A stretch of 64,000 bases of DNA from Caldifarciminota bacterium. Its GTDB lineage: Bacteria; Hydrothermota; Tepidihabitantia; Tepidihabitantales; Tepidihabitantaceae. The stretch lies in NCBI GenBank assembly GCA_026418295.1, contig JAOABP010000005.1, positions 1 to 64,000 on the forward strand, given 5' to 3'. Below are positions 17,026 to 26,037 of the stretch, piece after piece. The notes under the pieces were generated by a model that was not told the origin of the DNA, did not search any database, and was given only the letters and a program-made list of their open reading frames with translations. Numbering within the stretch: the stretch's first letter is position 1; each line of letters starts with the position of its first letter. The translations under genes and the position numbers were made by a program.

Positions 17026-18292
17026 ATACAGGTAATTTTACTTCAACGGTTGTTCCTGTGCCAGTTTTGCTAAAAATCGAGATTTGACCATTATGAAGTT
17101 CAACGATTTTCCTGGCGATAAAGAGGCCGAGTCCACTGCCTTTCTCTTTAGTGGTGAAGAAGGGCTCAAATACCTTTCGGCGGTATTTTGCCGGGATCCC
17201 CGGTCCCTGATCGGCAATCTTTATCACAACCCATTTATGTTTACCGGTCTGTTTCGCTTCCCCGGAAATCCGGATCATTCCTCCCTGGGGCTGGGCTTGA
17301 ATTGCATTAAGCAGAAGGTTGGTAAATAAGCGTTGTAATTGTTGTCGTATGCCACCTATCGGGGGGAGTTCATTCAGCACGATTTCGGTTCTAATCCTGT
17401 ATTTGTTAATTTCGCTGCTCAGCATTCCGACGGTTTCCTGAATTACCTCCTGCATAGAGACCGGTTCAGCTGTGCCTGATTGACTGATGCCCATGCTTAA
17501 ATAATTGTTGATAATTTCGTTCAGGCGCACAATCTGTTCCTGGATATATCCGAATGTCTTGTCATCAGCAAGCTTGTAGCGAATTCGGAGGTTGTCGACA
17601 GCAGCTAAAATTGTGGCAAGGGGATTCCGGAGGTCGTGGGCAAGCGAGGCGGACATTTCGCCCAGCAGAGCAAAGGTTGCTGTTCGAGCGACATTCTCCT
17701 GAAGTTTTAAAGCATAGCGGTTGAGGGTAATACCTGTGATAACAATAGTAAGAATTGCGATTAAACTCAGGCCGTTGATAAACAGAAGGGTTCGATGATA
17801 GGTTGAAATTGCACGGAAGAAACGGGCATCAGCTTCCACTCCCAGCACTGCCCGCGGTATACCGTTGCGGTCGTAGACCGGCGCATAGGCGGATTTAAGA
17901 TAGGCAGAGCCGGCGGTATAGAGCCGGGTGCTGGCAGGCATGCCGGCAAAGGCTGACTGGATTTCCGGTGCATCGAGTTCAATCAGGGGAGAATGCTGAC
18001 CGACAACCTGTGGATCACGGAGGTTAAGGAGGAAACGCAGGCTTTCATCAATCAGGGAAATATTCAGCAGATTGCTGGAATTCATTGTTTCGGTTAAGAC
18101 CGGAATGATCTCACTGCTGTTTTCCCAGCCTTTTAATCTGAGGGCAAGAATTGAGGCGATATTTTCCAGCCGGGTTTCCAGTTCTTCTTCCAGCGCCTTC
18201 CGGGTCTGAGTCAATACCAGCCAGCCCTGGACATTGAATACAATCAGAACCAGAACCGCAAAGGTAATTGAGTAAATAGTGAGCCGGCGCAT
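17006..18292 (-). CDS. Membrane-bound sensor histidine kinase
   Basis: This protein of about 428 residues has two transmembrane helices (near 5-27 and 175-195) flanking a periplasmic sensor of about 150 residues. An H-box SLAHDLRNPLATILAAV, an N-box NLLLNAIQAQ, and G boxes DQGPGIP and GSGLGLFIARKIVE follow. It partners the NtrC-type regulator. I chose ATG at 18292 (MRRLTIYSI). The longer reading from TTG at 18331 would begin inside the inverted repeat and the promoter. TATACT lies 10 bases before this ATG and there is no Shine-Dalgarno. Confidence 0.9.
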   Translation of the reverse strand: MRRLTIYSITFAVLVLIVFNVQGWLVLTQTRKALEEELETRLENIASILALRLKGWENSSEIIPVLTETMNSSNLLNISLIDESLRFLLNLRDPQVVGQHSPLIELDAPEIQSAFAGMPASTRLYTAGSAYLKSAYAPVYDRNGIPRAVLGVEADARFFRAISTYHRTLLFINGLSLIAILTIVITGITLNRYALKLQENVARTATFALLGEMSASLAHDLRNPLATILAAVDNLRIRYKLADDKTFGYIQEQIVRLNEIINNYLSMGISQSGTAEPVSMQEVIQETVGMLSSEINKYRIRTEIVLNELPPIGGIRQQLQRLFTNLLLNAIQAQPQGGMIRISGEAKQTGKHKWVVIKIADQGPGIPAKYRRKVFEPFFTTKEKGSGLGLFIARKIVELHNGQISIFSKTGTGTTVEVKLPVYENSAC

Positions 18293-18302
18293 ATCATTAA
18301 AA

Positions 18303-18334
18303 AGTATACCTTGCACTCGATGAGAGTGCAAGGT
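18303..18334 (-). promoter_or_regulatory. Promoter and probable operator of the kinase-regulator operon
   Basis: An 11-base perfect inverted repeat (ACCTTGCACTC and GAGTGCAAGGT, 5-base centre, 18308-18334) overlaps a promoter. On the minus strand TTGCAC (18326-18331), 17 bases and TATACT (18303-18308) precede the ATG at 18292. The arms contain TGCAC and GTGCA, as in NtrC sites, but 9 rather than 7 bases apart. It could also act as a terminator hairpin for the preceding gene, since a short T run follows. Confidence 0.5.
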
Positions 18335-18359
18335 AAATGCCGTGAGGGGTGTCTATTTT

Positions 18360-19238
18360 TCAATCCTTCTGCCGGTTCAACGGATGAAGCCGGAAATCAA
18401 TACCGCGCGTAATTTCGTTTGGTGCAACGGAGACCGGTTCAGGATAGGTTTCGGGTTGATAATGGGGTTTGAATGCGGACACTTCATAGTTACCAGGGTC
18501 CAAGCCTAGGATTCGATAAAAGCCGTGGCCATCGGTTCTTGCCGTTTGCTGCCTGTTTTCGCTCCGCGCAATAACCAGAACACCAGCGATTGGATAGCCA
18601 GTTTCACTGTTGACCACCTGACCGGTAATTCCACCTTTCCGCGGCTTTGGGGTCAGGGCAAAATTGATATTTTCAGTCACCTGATTTTCGCGGACCTCTA
18701 CCGGTTCATTGTAATTCTCCGGCAGATAATAGGGTGCTTTGGCTGCGACTTGATAGATTCCGGCTCGCAATCCACGGCAGATGTAATATCCGTGTCGGTC
18801 GGTTCTTGTGCGTTTTCTGAAACCCTGGTTGCTGATTATCACCACCGCGTTGGGAATCGGTTTTCGGGTGATTTCATCAATCACGCGTCCGGAAACAGCT
18901 CCGGTGCGAGGTTCGATCGGGCGGAGTGCGATGTTGATATCTGGAGTTATCCTTTCGGGCTGAACGACGACCGGACGGGGGAAGTGATCCGTTACATAGT
19001 TCCGGGCGTGAGCAATAACCCGGTATCTTCCAGGTTCCAATCCGGTTATCAGATAATTCCCCTGTTCATCGGTTTGAGCTCTGCCCGCCGGTGTGCTGTC
19101 AGAACAGGCTACAACGATTGCATTGACTACCGGATTACCGGTAACGAGGTCTGTGACCCGCCCCGAAATTCCGCCTGTGCCGGCAATCAGCAGTCCGGCA
19201 CAGCTGATGCTGATCAGCAGTCCCAGTGCTTTTTTCAT
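18360..19238 (-). CDS. Secreted protein with three carboxypeptidase-regulatory-like domains
   Basis: A 292-residue exported protein. Its hydrophobic N-terminus (MKKALGLLISISCAGLLIAG) is followed by three tandem domains of about 85-90 residues. Each has the pattern (I/V)SGRV-x-(D/N)-x(2)-T-x-P(I/V)-x-(N/G)A-x-V, then a TD-x-G-x-Y hairpin, then a GxYxVxAxxxxY strand. Such prealbumin-like domains occur in adhesins and surface proteins. I chose ATG at 19238 because AAAGGAGGAG lies 5 bases upstream; the in-frame codon at 19286 would add 16 residues without support. Confidence 0.8.
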   Translation of the reverse strand: MKKALGLLISISCAGLLIAGTGGISGRVTDLVTGNPVVNAIVVACSDSTPAGRAQTDEQGNYLITGLEPGRYRVIAHARNYVTDHFPRPVVVQPERITPDINIALRPIEPRTGAVSGRVIDEITRKPIPNAVVIISNQGFRKRTRTDRHGYYICRGLRAGIYQVAAKAPYYLPENYNEPVEVRENQVTENINFALTPKPRKGGITGQVVNSETGYPIAGVLVIARSENRQQTARTDGHGFYRILGLDPGNYEVSAFKPHYQPETYPEPVSVAPNEITRGIDFRLHPLNRQKD

Positions 19239-19377
19239 TTTGCTCCTCCTTTCATTTACAGTCACAACTTGCAACTTCTGTTCCATTATTTTAAGTAATT
19301 GTTTTTTAATTACTTATCAGTAAATGTAATATTGGCAGATGAACATCGTTGGACAGTTTTGGATTAAATGGGGCAGC

Positions 19378-19929
19378 TTAGCTCAGCAGGCGTTCATAAA
19401 AGTCCACTCTGCCGATGCCGAAGGGAAACCGGGCAAGCCGCTGCCAGGAACCATCCGGGAATGTCCGAATTAGTGTCAGAGCGTCAATTACCCCCAGGGT
19501 CTTGCCGATTCGATTGGCTTCGGTGACTGCCAGGGCGCGTTTATGGTCGTCGGGCACCCGCAGAAGTATTAGAGAGAATGCCGGTTCAGGTGTTGTTTTT
19601 AAAAGCGGAGCGGGTTCACTCCCGAGTATTGTTTGGCGGATCAGGAGCAGTTCAGAAGCACCATTGACAATCGGAGCAATGATAAATTCTCCCGCTTCCT
19701 GCCAGTTCTCAGCGGTGATTGCCAGCGGGTGTAATTTTTTCCGCGTCTGACTGATGAACTCGATTACCGCCATTACTTCACCGAGATCGGCAGGAATCCA
19801 CGGGTTGGTGATTCTAATGTGCGGGTCAGGCTGGAGAATAGCGGAAGCGTAGCGTTCGCGCAATTGCAGAAAATCGGATTCCCTGTCCAGTTTCGGAGTG
19901 GCTATCACGACAAAATTACCTGAATTCAC
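19378..19929 (-). CDS. 2H phosphoesterase-like protein with degenerate motifs
   Basis: A 183-residue cytoplasmic protein. PHIRITNPW near 36-44 sits where a 2'-5' RNA ligase-like protein has its first HxT, and AFSLILLR near 125-132 sits where the second should be. Only the first His survives, and the second motif has none, so catalysis by the usual 2H mechanism is doubtful. The assignment rests on layout and is tentative. The GTG start at 19929 has TATAAT 6 bases upstream and no Shine-Dalgarno. Confidence 0.45.
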   Translation of the reverse strand: MNSGNFVVIATPKLDRESDFLQLRERYASAILQPDPHIRITNPWIPADLGEVMAVIEFISQTRKKLHPLAITAENWQEAGEFIIAPIVNGASELLLIRQTILGSEPAPLLKTTPEPAFSLILLRVPDDHKRALAVTEANRIGKTLGVIDALTLIRTFPDGSWQRLARFPFGIGRVDFYERLLS

Positions 19930-19935
19930 ATTTTA

Positions 19936-19964
19936 ATTATATCTGAATTTCTAACTCCATGCAA
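19936..19964 (-). promoter_or_regulatory. Leaderless promoter of the 2H-like gene
   Basis: On the minus strand TTGCAT (19959-19964), 17 bases and TATAAT (19936-19941) are followed by 6 bases and GTG. Confidence 0.55.
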
Positions 19965-19982
19965 TACCGGGGGATAGATTTG

Positions 19983-20963
19983 TCAGTCGATTCGGAAGTT
20001 CCTGATTTTATCATCTTCTATTGGAGAAACCAGGAAAATTTTGTCCCGTACCCCGACCTTAACCTCAGACATCTGTTTGCAATCTGAGTAACGGGCACAG
20101 ATACGGGCAGCCGTGAGGGTATCTTCTTCGGAGGTGGAATTCAGCAGCAGAACAGTCGGTCCGGGTATATCTACCGGTTCCAGAATTGTATCAGCCGGCC
20201 GCGACAGGTTATTAATAATGCGGTTTTCCCGTTCGTTTCTCCCAACGATGACCTTCCTGCCGGAGTTCAGACGGAAATGTCTGCCGATCCGGAGAAGTTT
20301 TAGTTCTCTGACGGTTTCTTCACCGTGAGCAAGGGCTTCGCGCAGGCGCCGGGCAAAAATTTTGTCGGTGAGCAGACAGCCACCAGCCGGATTGGGATAC
20401 TCGCGGATACCGAACTTTGCTGCGAGTTCCATTTGTGGTTTACGGGATCGCCCTTGAATTGCCAGCAGTTTTTCCCGGTTGATCAAACCCTGGGTTTCCG
20501 GCCAGGTCGGCTCCAGCAGTTTTGCAGAAAGGGGGCGTAGAAGTCTCCCGGTAAGCCCGGATTTTCTTTCGATTAATTCCATTGCCTGCCGGTGCTGAGA
20601 CATCGGGCGTTCACCAAGCACCTCTCCAGTTACAACAAAATCGGCGCCGATCCGTTCCATGAAATTACGGGCAAGGGTAAGGATATAAATCCGGCAGTCA
20701 ATACAGGGGTTCATTCCCGCACCATATCCGTAGCGCGGATTTTTTATCAAAGAGATATACTCCTGGCGTAAGGGGATGATTTTAAGCGGTATGCCGAGCT
20801 GGTGCGCCATTTTCCGCGGGAGAAAACGTTCATCTTTCTTGGGCAGTGGATGAAAAGGAGGGAGAAAATGGAGGGCGGTTAAGGAGACATTCTGTTCCTG
20901 CATTAAGGCACAGGCAAGTATGGAGTCAAGTCCTCCTGAGAAAAGAACAACCGCTTTGGGCAT
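19983..20963 (-). CDS. ThiI/MnmA-like PP-loop tRNA-thiolation-type protein
   Basis: A 326-residue protein. The N-terminal PP-loop ATPase motif VLFSGGLDSILA is at 6-17. Further in are NPCIDCRI near 85-92 and AGGCLLTD near 193-200, whose Cys residues are placed like catalytic cysteines of tRNA sulfurtransferases. GADFVVTGEVLGERPMSQ matches the substrate loop. The C-terminal third resembles the NFACT-R2-like domain often fused in bacterial relatives. It likely adenylates a tRNA base for sulfur insertion; the target base is unknown. It differs from canonical MnmA and ThiI, so I give no symbol. Divergent from tspO. Confidence 0.75.
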   Translation of the reverse strand: MPKAVVLFSGGLDSILACALMQEQNVSLTALHFLPPFHPLPKKDERFLPRKMAHQLGIPLKIIPLRQEYISLIKNPRYGYGAGMNPCIDCRIYILTLARNFMERIGADFVVTGEVLGERPMSQHRQAMELIERKSGLTGRLLRPLSAKLLEPTWPETQGLINREKLLAIQGRSRKPQMELAAKFGIREYPNPAGGCLLTDKIFARRLREALAHGEETVRELKLLRIGRHFRLNSGRKVIVGRNERENRIINNLSRPADTILEPVDIPGPTVLLLNSTSEEDTLTAARICARYSDCKQMSEVKVGVRDKIFLVSPIEDDKIRNFRID

Positions 20964-20973
20964 AATTGGATTT

Positions 20974-21001
20974 ATCCTAGAATAAGAGAGTAAGAAGTCA
21001 A
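20974..21001 (-). promoter_or_regulatory. Promoter of the ThiI-like gene
   Basis: On the minus strand TTGACT (20996-21001), 16 bases and TAGGAT (20974-20979) are followed by 10 bases and ATG. No Shine-Dalgarno. Confidence 0.5.
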
Positions 21002-21015
21002 CAGACCGGCCTGAG

Positions 21016-21043
21016 TTGACTTTGAGGTTCAGGGGGGTAATTT
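21016..21043 (+). promoter_or_regulatory. Leaderless promoter of tspO
   Basis: TTGACT (21016-21021), 16 bases and TAATTT (21038-21043) end 6 bases before the ATG at 21050. No Shine-Dalgarno. Confidence 0.5.
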
Positions 21044-21049
21044 AAATTA

Positions 21050-21520
21050 ATGAGGAGGAATTTGCTGAAGCCGGTTGCTTCAATCGCAGTCCCGCTGATA
21101 ATCGGATTTCTCGGTTCGATGTTTACGCGTCAGTCAGTTGGTAACTGGTTTGTAACACTGAAAAAGCCGGTTTTCGCTCCGCCTAACTGGCTGTTTGCGC
21201 CAGCATGGGCGTTGCTGTATATTATGATGGGGATTGCTTTTTATCTTATCTGGCAGCAGGGGTATTCAGTAAAGCTGCGCTGGGCACTTGTGGTTTATGG
21301 CCTCCAGCTGATTCTGAATCTGCTCTGGTCGCTTTTCTTTTTCGGGTTACGCAGTCCGTTACTGGGGCTCGTGGATATCGTTCTTCTCTGGATATTGGTA
21401 ATAATAAATACCATACTGTTTTACCATCTGAGACATGCAGCGGGGCTGCTGCTGATTCCTTATATTTTGTGGTTGACCTTTGCTTTACTTCTGAATCTGA
21501 GTATCGTGATATTAAATTAA
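21050..21520 (+). CDS. tspO: TspO/MBR family tryptophan-rich sensory protein
   Basis: A 156-residue protein with five predicted transmembrane helices. The conserved loop reads WFVTLKKPVFAPPNWLFAPAWALLYIMMG at about 33-61, and NLLWSLFFFGLRSP lies near 90-103. The family binds porphyrins and is linked to oxygen, light or stress responses. A peroxiredoxin and a ferritin-like gene follow at short spacing, which suggests an oxidative-stress unit. Confidence 0.92.
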   Translation: MRRNLLKPVASIAVPLIIGFLGSMFTRQSVGNWFVTLKKPVFAPPNWLFAPAWALLYIMMGIAFYLIWQQGYSVKLRWALVVYGLQLILNLLWSLFFFGLRSPLLGLVDIVLLWILVIINTILFYHLRHAAGLLLIPYILWLTFALLLNLSIVILN

Positions 21521-21541
21521 TAAATAAAGGAGGTAAGAGAA

Positions 21542-22219
21542 ATGGAAGAGAAACTAACCGAAAGAAAAGGCATGCCTCTGTTAGGGGACGATTTCCCGGA
21601 AATGAAGGTTCAGACTACCCATGGTGTGATGGAACTGCCCAAGGCATTTGCCGGCAAGTGGTTTGTGCTTTTCAGCCACCCTGCGGATTTTACTCCGGTG
21701 TGCACAACGGAATTTGTTGCATTTCAGAAGCGGTATGAAAAATTCCGGGCGCTGAACTGTGAACTGATCGGTCTGAGTGTAGATCAGGTGTTTGCTCATA
21801 TCAAATGGGAGGAGTGGATCAAAGAGAAACTGGGCGTTGAGATCGAGTTTCCGATAATTGCGGATACGGGCAAGGTTGCCAATCTCCTCGGTCTGATTCA
21901 TCCCGGGAAAGGGACGAATACCGTTCGGGCAGTTTTTGTTGTCGATGACCGGGCAAAGATCCGGATTATTCTCTATTACCCCCAGGAGCTGGGACGGAAT
22001 ATGGACGAGATTTTAAGGGCGGTCGAGGCGATGCAGATTGCGGATAAATACCGTGTGGCGATGCCGGCAAACTGGCCGAACAACGAGCTGATCAAGGATC
22101 ATGTGATTGTGCCCCCGGCAACGGATGTCAAAACCGCCCGCGAGCGTCTGATGAAGGCGCAAGCAGGTGAATTTGAATGTTTCGACTGGTGGCTCTGTCA
22201 TAAGAAGCTCGCACAGTGA
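21542..22219 (+). CDS. Peroxiredoxin (Prx6/archaeal type)
   Basis: A 225-residue peroxidase that reduces peroxides via a peroxidatic Cys in [18 protein letters not shown] near residue 49. The C-terminal extension carries further cysteines (FECFDWWLC), as in archaeal peroxiredoxins where they resolve the oxidised Cys. An AGGAGG Shine-Dalgarno precedes the ATG. It sits 21 bases after tspO and 33 bases before the ferritin-like gene. Confidence 0.93.
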   Translation: MEEKLTERKGMPLLGDDFPEMKVQTTHGVMELPKAFAGKWFVLFSHPADFTPVCTTEFVAFQKRYEKFRALNCELIGLSVDQVFAHIKWEEWIKEKLGVEIEFPIIADTGKVANLLGLIHPGKGTNTVRAVFVVDDRAKIRIILYYPQELGRNMDEILRAVEAMQIADKYRVAMPANWPNNELIKDHVIVPPATDVKTARERLMKAQAGEFECFDWWLCHKKLAQ

Positions 22220-22252
22220 AGCTGGTGTTAGTTTGGCACTAAAGGAGGCGGT

Positions 22253-22537
22253 ATGCTTTCTGATATTCCGAAGAAATTGAAGGAGCTGGATCAAAAGACA
22301 CTGGAGCTTGAGATACTGCGGGCAGGAATCATTGCGGAGCTGGATGCAATTAATCTTTACGAGCAGATGGCAGCGATGACCGAGAATGGACATATCCGGA
22401 AGGTGCTCCTTGATATTGCCCGTGAGGAAAAGGCGCATTTTGGCGAGTTTGAGGCATTGCTGATGAAACTTGATCCGGAACAAGTTAAGGAATCGGCTGA
22501 AGGAAGAAGGGAGATCGAGGAGCTTACCGGCGATTGA
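22253..22537 (+). CDS. Small ferritin-like (rubrerythrin/encapsulated-ferritin type) protein
   Basis: A 94-residue two-helix protein. Metal-ligand motifs are visible: AELDAINLYEQMA near 28-40 and AREEKAHFGEFEALL near 61-75 (E...E and ExxH). One such pair makes half a four-helix bundle, so it must dimerise to form a di-iron site, as in encapsulated ferritins. No encapsulin gene or cargo-loading peptide is visible. AAAGGAGG precedes the ATG. With the peroxiredoxin it likely manages iron and peroxide. Confidence 0.75.
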   Translation: MLSDIPKKLKELDQKTLELEILRAGIIAELDAINLYEQMAAMTENGHIRKVLLDIAREEKAHFGEFEALLMKLDPEQVKESAEGRREIEELTGD

Positions 22538-22587
22538 GTTCTGATTGATTGCATCCGGGGCAGGTAAATAAAGCACCCCCGGGAAAA

Positions 22588-22616
22588 GTGGCATTGCTTT
22601 CAATAGCTGCTATAAT
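22588..22616 (+). promoter_or_regulatory. Leaderless promoter at 22.6 kb
   Basis: GTGGCA (22588-22593), 17 bases and a consensus TATAAT (22611-22616) end 8 bases before the GTG at 22625. No Shine-Dalgarno. Confidence 0.55.
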
Positions 22617-22624
22617 AAACAACT

Positions 22625-23146
22625 GTGATTGAACCGGAAGAAAAATCGGAATATCAACAATTGCTTTCCAGACCGGCGGTACTGATTCCGCTGGTCATTG
22701 TTCTCCTCCTGGTATTAGCAGGAGCGATTTTCGTTGTGGTGAAAAATGTCGGCAGGGTACAGGTGGGTCCGGCTCCGGTGAGTCTGGCGCCGATTCCGAC
22801 TGATACAACCATGGCAAGACCCCGGCGTCAGCTCCAGAGAGGAATCGAGCGTCTGGAACGGCGGCTGGCTCAGTATCGTCAGAAGCTTGATTCGCTGACT
22901 CCGGCGCAGGATTCGCTTTACCGGCTCTGTGCTGAAGGCCTTGCCCGGCTCTGGAATGAATTCAGTGCCGTTGAGGCGGCTGCCGGTTATGACGAAAGGA
23001 AGGAGCGGTTTTCCCGAACACGGAAGCATTATGTTGAATTGCGGGAGCTGGTAACTGATTTTGTCCGGGCGGTTGATTCCACTGTATCGCGGACTTCGCT
23101 GGATTCGCTCGACCGGGAGTTTCAGCGTCTGATTGAGGAGAAGTAA
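22625..23146 (+). CDS. Single-pass membrane protein with coiled coil, unknown
   Basis: A 173-residue protein. About 16 cytoplasmic residues and a strong transmembrane helix (about 18-40, VLIPLVIVLLLVLAGAIFVVV) are followed by a Pro-rich linker and a helical, Arg/Glu-rich region (about 62-173) likely to be coiled coil. It lies directly upstream of purL (3 bases) and shares its transcript. The family is not recognised. Confidence 0.6.
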   Translation: MIEPEEKSEYQQLLSRPAVLIPLVIVLLLVLAGAIFVVVKNVGRVQVGPAPVSLAPIPTDTTMARPRRQLQRGIERLERRLAQYRQKLDSLTPAQDSLYRLCAEGLARLWNEFSAVEAAAGYDERKERFSRTRKHYVELRELVTDFVRAVDSTVSRTSLDSLDREFQRLIEEK

Positions 23147-23149
23147 ATT

Positions 23150-26035
23150 ATGGCGGGCAGCAAAGTGAGGCAGAATATGGTGTGGGAGGTGGAAATTACG
23201 AAGAAAACCCCGGATCCCGAAGCTAAGGCGCTGATCGCAGATGTCAAGGATCTGGGTTTAAAAAAGGTATCCAGTTTAAAAATCACCCGGCTGTGGTTTC
23301 TTTCCGGAGAGCTGGATGAGCGCGACATTCAGCACATTACTGACGAGCTGCTCTGCGATCCCGTGAACGAGCAGGCGAGGATTACCCTGTTAACTGATGG
23401 CAGACTGAAGACGGTCACCGGTTTTGAGGTGCTGTTCAATCCCGGAGTGATGGACCCGAGTGTGGCCAGTGTGCTTCGTGCCCTGACCGATATGGGTTAT
23501 TCCGGTTGTTCAGTCCGGAGCGGACGGCGTTATGAATTCAATCGTGAATTCAGTCCAGCAGAGCAGGACCGGCTGGTGAAAGGGTTATTACTCAACCCGC
23601 TGATTCAGCATCTTGCCCAACCGGGTGAAATGGTGTTTGCGCGGGCACGATCCTACCGTTTCCGGCCGGCGGTGATCCGGATTACCGGGGTTGATGATGT
23701 CCGGCTTGCGGCAATTTCTCGCGAGCGGCTGCTGGCACTGTCGCTCGAGGAGATGCAGATTCTGCGCCGGTTCTACGAGGAACTGGGACGGGAGCCGACT
23801 GATGTAGAGCTGGAAACGTTCGCACAGACCTGGTCGGAGCATTGTCAGCACAAGACCTTTCGGGGCGAGATTACCTTTGGTGCGCGCCAGATTAATAATT
23901 TACTGAAATCGACTATCATGCGGGTTACCGAGGAGTTGAATCTGCCCTGGGTGCTTTCGGCATTTCATGATAATTCCGGCGTAATTGAATTTGACGAACA
24001 TTACGGGATCAGCTTCAAGGTAGAAACCCACAATCACCCCTCGGCGCTTGAACCCTACGGTGGTGCTGCTACCGGAATCGGCGGTGTAATCCGGGACTGT
24101 CTGGGAACCGGACTGGGCGCCAAGCCGGTGATGAACACTGATGTGTTCTGTTTTGGCTATCCCGGCACACCGTATGAGGAGTTGCCGCCCGGGGTTCTGC
24201 ATCCCCGAAGGGTGCTGAAAGGGGTCGTCAGCGGCGTACGCGATTACGGTAACCGGATGGGAATTCCTACTGCTAATGGGGCGGTTCTTTTTGATGACGG
24301 TTTTCTGACCAATCCGCTGGTATTCTGCGGCACAATCGGATTGATTCCCCGAGACTGCCTCCGGAAAGAGGTTCGAGCCGGGCAGGCAATCGTGCTGTTA
24401 GGAGGCAGAACGGGGAGGGACGGAATCCATGGAGTTACCTTTGCCTCCCTTGAACTGGATCAGGATTCGGCAGCATTTTCTTCCGGAGCGGTTCAGATTG
24501 GCAATCCGATTGAGGAGAAGAAACTGCGCGATTTAGTGCTCACTGCCCGGGATCGGAAGCTGTTCAGTGCTATTACTGATTGCGGTGGGGGCGGGCTTTC
24601 CAGTGCTGTTGGTGAGCTGGCTCAGGGGCATGGCTGTGAGGTCTGGCTGGAGAAGGTACCACTGAAGTATCCCGGTCTGACCCCGGCGGAAATCTGGGTT
24701 TCCGAAGCTCAGGAGCGGATGGTGGTGTTTGTCGAGCCAGGGCAGGTTGAGTCGCTACTGAGGCTGGCAAAGGAGCATGATGTTGAGGCAACCGTGATTG
24801 GCAGAGTAACAGATTCCGGGCAGTTGGTGGTAAAATACCGGGAGAGGGTAGTTGCTGATTTGCCGATGGATTTTCTCCATCACGGGTGGCGCAGCGTCAA
24901 ACGGACTGCAGTCTGGAACCGCCCTGATGTTTCCGAGCCGTATGTGCCCGAGTATCAGAATTTGAACGAAATCACCCTGAAGCTGTTAGCCAGCCCCAAT
25001 ATTGCGAGCAAGGAGTGGATTACCCGTCAGTATGACCATGAGGTGCAGGCAGGAACGATTGTCAAACCGTTCTGCGGGGAACACAGCACCGGACCGAGCG
25101 ATGCAGCGGTTATCATGCCCGTCCGGAACTCTGCCCGTGCCTGTGTTATTGCCTGCGGTATCTGTCCCCGCTACGGCATGATTGACCCTTACTGGATGGC
25201 GGCATCGGCAATTGACGAAGCGTTGCGGAACTGCATCGCTGCCGGTGGTGACATTGAGCGGACCGCAATTCTGGATAACTTCTGCTGGGGAAGTCCGGAG
25301 CGTCCGGAACAGCTCGGAGCACTGGTACGGGCAGCGGAAGCCTGTTACGATATTGCCCGCGGTTTCCGGGTGCCGTTTATTTCCGGCAAGGATTCGCTCT
25401 ATAATGAATTCCGCACCGCCACGGGAGAGACCGTGCCGATTCCGGGAACACTGCTGATATCAGCGGTGAGCGTGATTCCCGACGGAACAAAGACGGTGAC
25501 GGCTGATTTCAAGCGTGCCGGCTCCCTGATTTATCTTCTGGGCGATACACTGCCGGAGCTCGGGGGCAGTGAGTATTTGCGTCTGCATGGCGGTTTAGGC
25601 CGTGATGTCCCCAAGGTTGAACCCGGAAGGGCACGCCGGCTGATGAGACAGCTCGGACGTGCGATCAGAGCCGGACTGGTACTTGCCTGCCATGATCTTT
25701 CTGAAGGGGGATTAGGGGTGGCGGTGATGGAAATGGCGTTTGCCGGCGGGCTGGGGGCAAGGCTGGATCTGCGCCGGGTGCCGGGTGCGCAACGGTTTGA
25801 GCGAGACGATTTCCTGCTTTTCAGTGAGTCCAACAGCCGGTTTCTCTGTGAGGTTCGTCCTGAAGCCCGTCACCATTTTGAGCGGCTGATGCGGGGACTG
25901 CCAGTTAGGGCGATCGGACAGACTACCAGAGAGTTGCAGGTGGTGATCCGGGGATTGCAGGCAACCGAAGTTCTCCGGCTGGCAGTTGCTGATGCCGAAA
26001 GGGTCTGGCGTCAGGCGCTGACCGCCCGGCTGTGA
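23150..26035 (+). CDS. purL: Phosphoribosylformylglycinamidine synthase (PurS-like plus PurL fusion)
   Basis: A 961-residue enzyme of de novo purine synthesis that converts FGAR to FGAM with ATP and ammonia. Residues 1-160 look like two tandem PurS-like domains (EVEITKK...LIADVKDLGL; FEVLFNPGVMDP...LRALTDMGY). The PurL core follows, with TWSEHCQHKTF near 228-238, FKVETHNHPSALEPYGGAATGIGG near 286-309, and later ISGKDSLYNEF. The C-terminal glutaminase domain of the large single-chain PurL is absent, so a separate PurQ should supply ammonia; none is in this window. GGAG precedes the ATG. Confidence 0.92.
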   Translation: MAGSKVRQNMVWEVEITKKTPDPEAKALIADVKDLGLKKVSSLKITRLWFLSGELDERDIQHITDELLCDPVNEQARITLLTDGRLKTVTGFEVLFNPGVMDPSVASVLRALTDMGYSGCSVRSGRRYEFNREFSPAEQDRLVKGLLLNPLIQHLAQPGEMVFARARSYRFRPAVIRITGVDDVRLAAISRERLLALSLEEMQILRRFYEELGREPTDVELETFAQTWSEHCQHKTFRGEITFGARQINNLLKSTIMRVTEELNLPWVLSAFHDNSGVIEFDEHYGISFKVETHNHPSALEPYGGAATGIGGVIRDCLGTGLGAKPVMNTDVFCFGYPGTPYEELPPGVLHPRRVLKGVVSGVRDYGNRMGIPTANGAVLFDDGFLTNPLVFCGTIGLIPRDCLRKEVRAGQAIVLLGGRTGRDGIHGVTFASLELDQDSAAFSSGAVQIGNPIEEKKLRDLVLTARDRKLFSAITDCGGGGLSSAVGELAQGHGCEVWLEKVPLKYPGLTPAEIWVSEAQERMVVFVEPGQVESLLRLAKEHDVEATVIGRVTDSGQLVVKYRERVVADLPMDFLHHGWRSVKRTAVWNRPDVSEPYVPEYQNLNEITLKLLASPNIASKEWITRQYDHEVQAGTIVKPFCGEHSTGPSDAAVIMPVRNSARACVIACGICPRYGMIDPYWMAASAIDEALRNCIAAGGDIERTAILDNFCWGSPERPEQLGALVRAAEACYDIARGFRVPFISGKDSLYNEFRTATGETVPIPGTLLISAVSVIPDGTKTVTADFKRAGSLIYLLGDTLPELGGSEYLRLHGGLGRDVPKVEPGRARRLMRQLGRAIRAGLVLACHDLSEGGLGVAVMEMAFAGGLGARLDLRRVPGAQRFERDDFLLFSESNSRFLCEVRPEARHHFERLMRGLPVRAIGQTTRELQVVIRGLQATEVLRLAVADAERVWRQALTARL

Positions 26036-26037
26036 GT

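Noticed and set aside
18293-18331. TTG at 18331 as the histidine kinase start
   Set aside because: It lies inside the inverted repeat and -35 region; ATG at 18292 has a well-placed -10 box.
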